A stretch of 41,139 nt of DNA, taken from Patescibacteria group bacterium (GTDB lineage: Bacteria; Patescibacteriota; Gracilibacteria; UM-FILTER-43-11). Within the stretch, counting starts at the first letter, position 1, and every line of letters begins with the position of its first letter. The notes beneath the pieces are model-generated. The model made no database searches, was not told where the DNA came from, and worked only from the letters and a program-made list of their open reading frames with translations. A program made the translations under genes and the position numbers. Location: the NCBI GenBank assembly GCA_018813295.1, contig JAHJBZ010000052.1, positions 1 to 41,139 of the forward strand, in the 5' to 3' direction. Below, in pieces: positions 22,995 through 29,192 of this stretch.

Positions 22995-24438
22995 AAAGAT
23001 TCGGTTTTTTAGCATGCCATTCAGTCGCCTTTTCAAATGCATGACCTACATGGAATAGGTTTTCTTCTTTATATTGGTTCGCAATAATCTGCATTCCGAT
23101 AGGAAGACCATCTTTGCTGAATCCGCCTGGGATAGACATGGCGCATACGCCAGCGAGGTTAATTGGGACAGTTAGTACATCTGCCATGTACATGGCGAGT
23201 GGGTCGTCCGCTTTTTCACCGATTTTGAAAGCTGGGAATGGTGAGGTTGGGGTGATAAGTGCGTCGCATTTTGCAAAAGCATCTTCGAATTCTTTTTTCA
23301 TTAAAGCGCGGACCTTAGCGGCTTTTAGGTAAAATGCATCGTAATATCCGGCGGAAAGAGCGTAAGTTCCTATCATAATTGCACGTTTTACTTCGTCTCC
23401 GAATCCTTCTTGGCGGGACTTCATGTAAATCTCTTCAAGTTCTTTTGCATCATCGGTGGTATGGCCATATTTGATTCCGTCGTAGCGGGCGAGGTTTGTG
23501 CTGGCCTCGGATTTTGCAAGGAGGTAGTAGGTTGGAATTGCGTATTTTGTGAGAGATAAGCTGATATCGATAACCTCTGCGCCTAGTTTTTTGAGGACAT
23601 CGATGCCCTCATTGATTACATCAGCAGTTTCCTGTTCTACACCTTCTCCATAATATTCTTTTGGAATGCCGATGGTTACTCCTTTTAAATCCTCTTTTAG
23701 AAAATCGGTGTAATTTGGAACTGGGACATCAGGTGTTGTGGCATCTTTTTCGGATTTGCCGGCAATAGCTTTTAGGACGATGGCGGCATCTTCCACAGTT
23801 TTTGCAAAAGGACCGATTGTGTCAAAGGATGATCCATAAGACATTACGCCGTATCGAGGCACACGGCCATAAGTTACCTTCAGCCCAACGCAACTGCAGA
23901 GGGAAGCGGGCTGACGGATGCTGCCTCCGGTATCTGTTCCAATGCTAAATGCGCACTGATCGGCGGCAACACTTGCAGCTGGCCCGCCGGACGAACCGCC
24001 GGAAACGTATTCGGTGTTCCATGGATTTTTTGTAACACCGAAATAACTGTGCTCTGTACTACTACCATGGGTAAATTCATCGGTATTTGTTTTGCCAAGC
24101 AGAATAGCTCCGGCATCTAAAAGTCGATCATATACATGTGCGTTGTATGGGGGGACGAAATTTTCGAGAATTTTACTGCAGGCAGTTGTTTTAATTCCGG
24201 ACGTACATACGACATCTTTTAAGTTCATTGGGATGCCAGAAAGAGGGCTTGAAAAATCACCAGCTTCATCGACTTTTTTGGCTTGCTCTAGGGCTAAATC
24301 CTTAGTGATGGTTATGTAGGAATGGAGTTTGTCATCCGTTTGATCGATGCGATCGAGGTATGCCTGAGTGAGCTCAGTTGCTGAGAACTTGCCTTCTTTT
24401 AACCCTTGATTTGTCTGTGCGATTGTTAAATCGATCAT
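22993..24438 (-). CDS. gatA: Asp-tRNA(Asn)/Glu-tRNA(Gln) amidotransferase subunit A
   Basis: 481 residues from the ATG at 24436-24438, which overlaps the gatC stop by one base (TAATG). A longer frame reaching 24519 lies inside gatC and is rejected. Amidase signature with the Ser-cisSer-Lys triad: Lys74 in P-M-N-L-K-D, Ser149 in S-G-G-S-S-G-G, Ser173 in G-T-D-T-G-G-S-I-R-Q-P-A. Releases ammonia from glutamine for transamidation of mischarged tRNA on GatB, which is not in this window. tRNA-Asn is encoded 0.4 kb upstream on the same strand. The stop codon is part of a palindromic element. Confidence 0.96.
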   Translation of the reverse strand: MIDLTIAQTNQGLKEGKFSATELTQAYLDRIDQTDDKLHSYITITKDLALEQAKKVDEAGDFSSPLSGIPMNLKDVVCTSGIKTTACSKILENFVPPYNAHVYDRLLDAGAILLGKTNTDEFTHGSSTEHSYFGVTKNPWNTEYVSGGSSGGPAASVAADQCAFSIGTDTGGSIRQPASLCSCVGLKVTYGRVPRYGVMSYGSSFDTIGPFAKTVEDAAIVLKAIAGKSEKDATTPDVPVPNYTDFLKEDLKGVTIGIPKEYYGEGVEQETADVINEGIDVLKKLGAEVIDISLSLTKYAIPTYYLLAKSEASTNLARYDGIKYGHTTDDAKELEEIYMKSRQEGFGDEVKRAIMIGTYALSAGYYDAFYLKAAKVRALMKKEFEDAFAKCDALITPTSPFPAFKIGEKADDPLAMYMADVLTVPINLAGVCAMSIPGGFSKDGLPIGMQIIANQYKEENLFHVGHAFEKATEWHAKKPNL

Positions 24439-24725
24439 TAAAATACGGATTTTACTTTTATCATATGATCCTGAATATCCATTGGTGATTGCTCGAGTAA
24501 TTTGTCGGTGAACTCGCAATCCTTTTGTTTGTCATCAAAAAATACGTCTTTTAATCCGGTGATCTGAGCGATTGGTTCTACGTTTGATGTATCCACTTCA
24601 TCCAACATTTTTGCGTAACTCAGGATATCGGAAAGCTGATGACTGAATTTATCAACTTCTTTATCCGTTAATCCGAGGCGGGCGAGCTTGGCGATATGTC
24701 TTACGTCATCGTGGCTTAATTGCAT
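24438..24725 (-). CDS. gatC: Asp-tRNA(Asn)/Glu-tRNA(Gln) amidotransferase subunit C
   Basis: 95 residues, normal for GatC. N-terminal L-S-H-D-D-V-R-H-I-A-K-L-A-R-L-G-L-T is the family hallmark, followed by D-V-[DE]-T-S-N-V-E-P. It is a small helical clamp that joins GatA and GatB. It starts about 36 bp from a large repeat and is translationally coupled to gatA (TAATG). A -10-like TATAGT lies upstream, but with no good -35. Confidence 0.92.
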   Translation of the reverse strand: MQLSHDDVRHIAKLARLGLTDKEVDKFSHQLSDILSYAKMLDEVDTSNVEPIAQITGLKDVFFDDKQKDCEFTDKLLEQSPMDIQDHMIKVKSVF

Positions 24726-24760
24726 AATCTTGTGGTAAATAACGTTAAAACTATATCTTA

Positions 24761-24928
24761 ATTTTGAAAGCTTGAAAACTTGAAAAAATCAACCCTTGAG
24801 CTGGCTCCATGGCTTTGCCTGGAGTCAGGTCTGTCTGATTATCTGACTTGCTGACTCCACGTACAACATGGAGCCAGCAAGGGGTGTGATTTTTTTGGTG
24901 ATGTTAATTTTCAAATTTTCAAAATTTT
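24761..24928. repeat. Large inverted repeat with octamer-built arms and a 35-bp shared core
   Basis: Left arm: ttgaaa every 8 bp three times (24764-24787). Right arm: complementary aattttc/aaattttc units (24906-24928). Inside are a tggctccatgg/tggagtcag inverted segment and a 35-bp block (24848-24882) identical to 26074-26108. It fills most of the gap between gatC and the tRNAs. Confidence 0.8.
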
Positions 24929-24934
24929 ATGGGC

Positions 24935-25036
24935 TCAGGCGGGGGGAATCGAACCCAGGTTATAAAAGGACGTCCTGTTTATAACACCAACCCTCCGGTT
25001 AACTGCCGGCCGCTCATACCAACGAGCTACGCCTGA
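24935..25036 (-). tRNA. Aberrant tRNA-like sequence with hairpin insertion (possible tRNA pseudogene)
   Basis: Acceptor arms TCAGGCG and CGCCTGA pair perfectly, and the D-arm (GCTC...GAGC with TTGGTA) and T-loop TTCGATT are standard. The anticodon stem CCGG/CCGG closes the loop CAGTTAA, giving GTT (Asn) but with A instead of T at position 33. The T-stem has only three pairs. About 30 extra bases lie in the variable region and fold into gttataaa...tttataac around aggacgtcct. CCA is not encoded. It begins 3 bp after the genuine tRNA-Asn. It may be a decayed tRNA, or a tRNA invaded by a palindrome. Confidence 0.5.
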
Positions 25037-25039
25037 ATG

Positions 25040-25115
25040 TGGCTCCTGGGGCAGGCTTCGAACCTACATGTTTCGTGTTAACAGCACGATGCTTTACCAG
25101 TTAAGCTACCCAGGA
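25040..25115 (-). tRNA. tRNA-Asn (anticodon GTT)
   Basis: Acceptor TCCTGGG with CCCAGGA, D-arm GCTT...AAGC, anticodon stem TCGTG/CACGA around CTGTTAA, T-arm GTAGG-TTCGAAG-CCTGC, discriminator G and an encoded CCA. All stems pair. Confidence 0.95.
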
Positions 25116-25125
25116 ACAGAGCAAA

Positions 25126-25154
25126 AGGATAACCATTATTTGTTATTATGTCAA
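25126..25154 (-). promoter_or_regulatory. Promoter for tRNA-Asn
   Basis: Minus strand: TTGACA (25149-25154), 17 bp, TATCCT (25126-25131), 10 bp before the tRNA. The -35 sits inside a 7-bp inverted repeat (tgttatt...aataaca, 25141-25159). Confidence 0.6.
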
Positions 25155-25186
25155 TAACAGCATTATTCAATGATCACAAAATTATC

Positions 25187-25241
25187 TTTTATTTAAGCCA
25201 AAATAATGATATAATAAAAGTGTTGTCATATAGCTAACAAC
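25187..25241 (+). promoter_or_regulatory. Promoter and possible operator of the TrmB-type gene
   Basis: TATAAT at 25210-25215 with a weak -35 region around 25187-25192. Between the -10 and the start is an inverted repeat, gttgt (25222-25226) and acaac (25237-25241). Its position suits autoregulation by the regulator encoded next. Confidence 0.4.
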
Positions 25242-25243
25242 TT

Positions 25244-26056
25244 ATGCAAATAGATACTTTTTTTTACAAATTTGGCCTAACTAATAATGAAAAAAATATA
25301 TATCTTTTTCTTTTAGGAAATGGACCTGTTATTGCCAGCGTGATTGGAAAAAGAGCTAACATAAAACGCGTTACAGTATATGCGTCACTCGATAGTCTGG
25401 CTAAAAAAGGATTAGTAATTTCTTTTGAAAAAAATAAAGTTAATTATTTTGAAGCCGTTCATCCTGAAGAAATACTATCTATTTGCAAAGAACAAACTGA
25501 GGAAGCTTTAAACCTACAAAACGAAGCTAAAAAAGTTTTATCTGCCCTCAAACAAGTAGAAAAGAATAGGATTGCTCCAATAATAGAGGTGGGAGGTAAA
25601 ATTAAATATTACCAAGGCCTGGATGCTGTAAAAAAATTAATTTACGAAACATTGGAGGAGGGGGCAAAAGAACAATTGTGTATTGGCTTAAATAGGTATC
25701 ACACGCAGCATTTGTGGGATGAGTGGAAAAAATACACAAAAAGAAGAAAATCAGTTGGCATGAATGTGCGCAGCATTCAGCCAGATACAAAAGCTGCAAG
25801 AGCCTATAAAAAAAGAGATGAAAATGAATTACGCGTAACTCGTCTTGTGCCCGATAAAAAATTCCCTACCAAATGTGAACTAAATATAATTGGTGATATG
25901 ATTGCATTATTCACTTCTCATGGAAACGAACCAAGTGGGGCAAAGATTTATAATAAAGATATGGCACAAGTTTTGAGAAGTTTGTTTGAACTAGCCTGGG
26001 AAAAATCTAAAGAATATGATGAAAAAATTACCAAAGGAGCTAAAAAATCTAAGTAA
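25244..26056 (+). CDS. TrmB-family transcriptional regulator
   Basis: 270 residues. The N-terminal winged helix is TrmB-type: L-T-N-N-E-K-N-I-Y-L-F-L-L (12-24), V-I-G-K-R-A-N-I-K-R-V-T-V-Y (33-46) and L-A-K-K-G-L-V. A coiled-coil helix (about 80-115) follows, then a C-terminal alpha/beta region with a phospholipase-D-like fold seen in many TrmB proteins, here without a catalytic H-x-K motif. DNA binding is well supported; the ligand is unknown. Short inverted repeats upstream may be its own operator. Its TAA stop is inside a 26-bp-arm hairpin. The gene downstream has its own promoter. Confidence 0.85.
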   Translation: MQIDTFFYKFGLTNNEKNIYLFLLGNGPVIASVIGKRANIKRVTVYASLDSLAKKGLVISFEKNKVNYFEAVHPEEILSICKEQTEEALNLQNEAKKVLSALKQVEKNRIAPIIEVGGKIKYYQGLDAVKKLIYETLEEGAKEQLCIGLNRYHTQHLWDEWKKYTKRRKSVGMNVRSIQPDTKAARAYKKRDENELRVTRLVPDKKFPTKCELNIIGDMIALFTSHGNEPSGAKIYNKDMAQVLRSLFELAWEKSKEYDEKITKGAKKSK

Positions 26057-26126
26057 ACTTGAAAATTTAACCCTTGCTGACTCCACGTACAACATGGAGC
26101 CAGCAAGGGTTAAATTTTCAAGTTTA
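26054..26126. repeat. Perfect 26-bp-arm hairpin carrying the TrmB gene stop
   Basis: Arms 26054-26079 and 26101-26126 pair fully; the loop has a further ctcca/tggag stem. It contains the 35-bp block (26074-26108) also found at 24848-24882. The TAA of the upstream gene is the first three bases. It may serve as a transcription end, although no T-tract follows. Confidence 0.88.
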
Positions 26127-26152
26127 ACGTTAGTGATGCAATTTGTTATAAT
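26124..26152 (+). promoter_or_regulatory. Promoter for the gene at 26180
   Basis: TTAACG (26124-26129), 17 bp, TATAAT (26147-26152). The -35 overlaps the end of the hairpin element. Confidence 0.5.
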
Positions 26153-26179
26153 AGCTTCAAGATAAACATTAGACAGAAT

Positions 26180-26482
26180 ATGAGTAATATCAAAAATCTA
26201 CATGACGTCAGCGCTATATACTTTTTTATTCTTGCATTTATTTATGTATTTGCAGCACTTGCTTTTCGTAATGGTTTTATGGTGGATATTGCGACTTTGG
26301 CTATGAGGATTTTGGATATGCCTTTTGCATTAGTAGCATTGATGTATGGAGGCAGTACTCTTTATATGCAAATTAGCGATGATGAAACGACTTCACCTTG
26401 GGCAATGGTAATTTTTGCAGTTTGTCTGATACTTTTTGGACTTGTTGTTTTCCTTAATTTTGCGTTTCCGTCACAGCTTTAA
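26180..26482 (+). CDS. Small membrane protein, three helices
   Basis: 100 residues. Hydrophobic segments at about 12-30, 36-58 and 75-96, separated by a short acidic loop (Q-I-S-D-D-E-T-T). No signal-peptide cleavage site, no charged residues inside the helices and no known motif; function not recognised. It has its own promoter and faces guaB across a 163-bp repeat element. It ends 3' with a TAA two bases before that element. Confidence 0.75.
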   Translation: MSNIKNLHDVSAIYFFILAFIYVFAALAFRNGFMVDIATLAMRILDMPFALVALMYGGSTLYMQISDDETTSPWAMVIFAVCLILFGLVVFLNFAFPSQL

Positions 26483-26483
26483 C

Positions 26484-26646
26484 CTGCTTTGCGTGGACCT
26501 ACTACGTGTAGACCTAGCCTAACGGCTGTGGACCTATTTCATGTGGCCCTGCTACGCGTGGTTTTTCATTATTCCACGTCGAAGACATGTCCACACTCAA
26601 AGAGTAGGTCCACGGAGCGATAGCGACAGGTCCACGCCGAAGGCAG
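26484..26646. repeat. Large inverted repeat of GTGGACCT blocks between convergent genes
   Basis: The left half (26484-26561) has four gtgga/gtggc/gtaga-type blocks about 15-20 bp apart. The right half (26574-26646) holds the same blocks in reverse complement (ggtccac repeated). Spacers are themselves partly palindromic (gcctaacggc, tcgctatcgct). The loop is tttttcattatt. The element fills the gap to within two or three bases of both stop codons. Confidence 0.82.
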
Positions 26647-26648
26647 AA

Positions 26649-28130
26649 TTATTTAACCGGCTTGTAGTTCGGCGCATCTTTGATTACTTGTACATCGTGC
26701 GGGTGACTTTCTATTAAAGAAGCGGTGCTGATTTGAACGAATTTGGCCTTCTTCTGGAATGTTGGAATATCTTTTGCGCCTAAATATCCCATACCGGAAC
26801 GAAGGCCGCCGACCATTTGGAAAATTTCGTGAGCCACTTCGCCTTTGTACATAATTTGTCCTTCAATTCCTTCAGGTACGTATTTGGCTTCTTCCTGCAC
26901 ATCAGCCTGGCCATAGCGTTCTTTTCCTCCGCCTGCCATTGCCCCAAGTGAACCCATGCCGCGATAGGATTTGTAGGTTTTTCCTTCGTGGTAAATCAGT
27001 TCACCAGGACTTTCTTTTGTTCCTGCAAAGAGAGAACCGAGCATTACGGTAGAAGCACCGGCAGCAATTGCCTTGGCCACATCACCGGAATATTTAACTC
27101 CTCCGTCTGCAATAACTGGAATACCAAGTTTTTTGGCTTCTTTGGCGCAATTTATAATTGCGGAAAATTGAGGAGCTCCAATACCGGTTACCACGCGAGT
27201 TGTACAAATGGAACCAGGGCCGATTCCAACTTTTACCGCATCTGCGCCAGCTTTTGCTAAAGCTTGAACTGCCTCAACTGTTGCGATATTCCCACCGATT
27301 ACATCAATTTTTTTATAGTTCTTTTTAATGTATTTGACCGTATCGATTACTCCTTTTGAGTGGCCATGGGCAGTGTCTACAACAAGGACATCTACGCCGG
27401 CATTTATTAATTTTTCTACGCGCTCTTCCATATTTTTAGCAGGACCTACAGCAGCTCCAACGCGTAATCTTTTATCGGTATCTTTAGTCGCATCCGGATA
27501 AAGTTTGTTCTTTTCAATGTCGCGGCGGGTAACAAGTGCCCGTAATTTCATTTCCTTTTTATTATTAACAATAACCAGCTTACTGTGTTTACTTTCTTCC
27601 AGAATATCGTTAGCTTCTGAAAGTGTTATGCCCTCATAGGCAATAAGAAGCTTATCTGCTTTAGTCATACGATCTTCAACTTTGAGGTTCGCATGTTTAT
27701 GTATAAAGTAATCATTTGCTGTTATTAAACCAACTAACTTACCATCCGATTTCCCGCTATCTGTAACGGGGACTGCTTTGTAGCCATATTTTTTACGGAT
27801 TTGATAAATATCTTCAATCAAATCATTTGGTTTAGCGCAGATCGGATGTTTAATAAAACCATTTTCAAAACGCTTAACACGATTTACTTCTTCGGCTTGT
27901 GCATCTGGTGTTAGGTTTTTATGGATTATCCCAATCCCGCCATATAAAGCCATTTTAATGGCGAGTTCGTGTTCGGTAACCGTATCCATAGCTGCACTTA
28001 CCAATGGAATGTTTAATTTAATTCGCTTGGTTAGTTTAGTCTTGGTATCCACATTTTTTGGGAGTATTTCAGAATACTGTGGAAGGAGGAGAACATCATC
28101 ATATGTTAAATAAAATGGAATATCCGCCAT
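26649..28130 (-). CDS. guaB: Inosine-5'-monophosphate dehydrogenase
   Basis: 493 residues, full length. Oxidises IMP to XMP with NAD+, the committed step to GMP. N-terminal barrel strands with [10 protein letters not shown], two CBS domains (about 95-205), then catalytic Cys309 in [23 protein letters not shown] and [10 protein letters not shown] at the flap. CBS domains bind adenine or guanine nucleotides and regulate activity in this family. It has its own promoter and stands alone. Confidence 0.96.
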   Translation of the reverse strand: MADIPFYLTYDDVLLLPQYSEILPKNVDTKTKLTKRIKLNIPLVSAAMDTVTEHELAIKMALYGGIGIIHKNLTPDAQAEEVNRVKRFENGFIKHPICAKPNDLIEDIYQIRKKYGYKAVPVTDSGKSDGKLVGLITANDYFIHKHANLKVEDRMTKADKLLIAYEGITLSEANDILEESKHSKLVIVNNKKEMKLRALVTRRDIEKNKLYPDATKDTDKRLRVGAAVGPAKNMEERVEKLINAGVDVLVVDTAHGHSKGVIDTVKYIKKNYKKIDVIGGNIATVEAVQALAKAGADAVKVGIGPGSICTTRVVTGIGAPQFSAIINCAKEAKKLGIPVIADGGVKYSGDVAKAIAAGASTVMLGSLFAGTKESPGELIYHEGKTYKSYRGMGSLGAMAGGGKERYGQADVQEEAKYVPEGIEGQIMYKGEVAHEIFQMVGGLRSGMGYLGAKDIPTFQKKAKFVQISTASLIESHPHDVQVIKDAPNYKPVK

Positions 28131-28160
28131 GAGCTTAAAATTAAATAAATATTAAAAATT

Positions 28161-28188
28161 ATTTTACCGGAATTTTGATGAAAGTCAA
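28161..28188 (-). promoter_or_regulatory. Promoter for guaB
   Basis: Minus strand: TTGACT (28183-28188), 16 bp, TAAAAT (28161-28166), about 30 bp before the start. Confidence 0.6.
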
Positions 28189-28220
28189 TAGAATTTGTGA
28201 TTTTGTATAGATTTCACAAC

Positions 28221-28252
28221 AAAAAAAGGAGCCCCTTCCAGACTCCTTTTTC
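28221..28252. terminator. Intrinsic terminator of the Glu-rich protein gene
   Basis: Stem aaaaaggag (28223-28231) and ctccttttt (28243-28251), flanked by A- and T-runs. On the minus strand it follows the stop of the gene at 28275 by about 23 bp. Confidence 0.82.
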
Positions 28253-28274
28253 TTCCAAATGGTTAAACTAGTGA

Positions 28275-29054
28275 TTATTTCCTTCTTCGACTTGCGAATA
28301 GTAATCCTCCTATAGCAGACGGAATAAGCAGAAGCAATGCTCCTGGACCAGTAGCTGCTAAAACACTAACGGTTGCCAGCAAATCTTCTTCTGACTCAGA
28401 TTCAGCAACTGCCTGCCCAGATTCTGTTTCAGGTGGAGTTTCAAATGTTGGTACATATGGTGCTTCACTTTCGGCAGACTCAGTGTCTTCGACTGATTCG
28501 GCTTCAGTTTCTTCATCTCCTGTATAATAATCGATAATTTGATCGATAATTGATTCACTTTCAGCTGGTTCTTCTGTAGCTGGTTCTTCTGTAGCTGGTT
28601 CTTCGACCTCTTCTTCGACCTCTTCTTCGACTGGTTCTTCTGCTGGTTCTTCTGCTGGTTCTTCTATAGGATTCAGCATGTCTTCTTCAGTTTCGTAGTA
28701 GGTAATATTAAATGTAGTAATTCCACCCGCAACAACGCTTTGTGGGTTTTCAGTTGTGATTTGATAAACATCGTAAAAATCGTAGATTCCTGTTGCCTTG
28801 CGAGCTTCCAGATAATAAGAACCTGGGTCTACCTGGAATGTTTCTCCGCTTAAACCGTTGCGAATAACAGAACCGTTGATTGTTCCACCTTGGTGCAAAT
28901 ACCAATTACCGGTAATCGCTTCACCTTCTTGGTTTCTTGTATTAATTGTAATGGTTCCAAGACTTGGATCCTCTTCCGCAAAGGTTACAAACGGAATAAA
29001 GGACAGAATGAATAGTGATAAAAATGCTATTGAAGCTTTTTTGAATAGTGACAT
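28275..29054 (-). CDS. Secreted Glu/Pro-rich protein with C-terminal sorting-like signal
   Basis: 259 residues. Signal peptide with cleavage near V-T-F-A-E-E (about 25), a beta domain of roughly 100 residues (G-T-I-T-I-N-T-R-N-Q-E-G-E onward, like a carboxypeptidase-regulatory or SpaA-type fold), then a long acidic stalk of E-E-P-A, E-E-V and T-E-E-P-A repeats (about 128-215). The C-terminus is tripartite: A-A-T-G-P-G, a hydrophobic helix, and R-R-R-K, like an LPXTG-type sorting signal with a variant motif. It is probably anchored at the surface. No sortase gene is in the window. It has its own promoter and terminator. Confidence 0.75.
   Translation of the reverse strand: MSLFKKASIAFLSLFILSFIPFVTFAEEDPSLGTITINTRNQEGEAITGNWYLHQGGTINGSVIRNGLSGETFQVDPGSYYLEARKATGIYDFYDVYQITTENPQSVVAGGITTFNITYYETEEDMLNPIEEPAEEPAEEPVEEEVEEEVEEPATEEPATEEPAESESIIDQIIDYYTGDEETEAESVEDTESAESEAPYVPTFETPPETESGQAVAESESEEDLLATVSVLAATGPGALLLLIPSAIGGLLFASRRRK
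28562..28675. repeat. Coding tandem repeat (Glu/Pro stalk)
   Basis: Units of ggttcttctg and tagct type recur with 9-15 bp periods and encode the E-E-P-A, E-E-V and T-E-E-P-A stalk on the minus strand. Such tracts often vary in copy number. Confidence 0.65.
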
Positions 29055-29084
29055 GTTAGTTAAAATTATTGATTAAGGTTGTTA

Positions 29085-29112
29085 ATGTTATAGATTTTGG
29101 ATTTTTTGTCAA
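29085..29112 (-). promoter_or_regulatory. Promoter for the Glu-rich protein gene
   Basis: Minus strand: TTGACA (29107-29112), 16 bp, TAACAT (29085-29090). Confidence 0.42.
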
Positions 29113-29192
29113 ATGAAAATTTCACATATGTGCGTTCCCCTCACTCATTCCTATTAGGGGTAAGAGGGAAAGGTATAAAGGGGAGAAAAGAA

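Noticed and set aside
24439-24519. Longer GatA start inside gatC
   Set aside because: The conserved protein starts at 24438, coupled to the gatC stop by TAATG.
29120-29185. Terminator after the large SLH gene
   Set aside because: Only a short cccct/agggg pairing with a bulge and no T-tract on the minus strand; not convincing.
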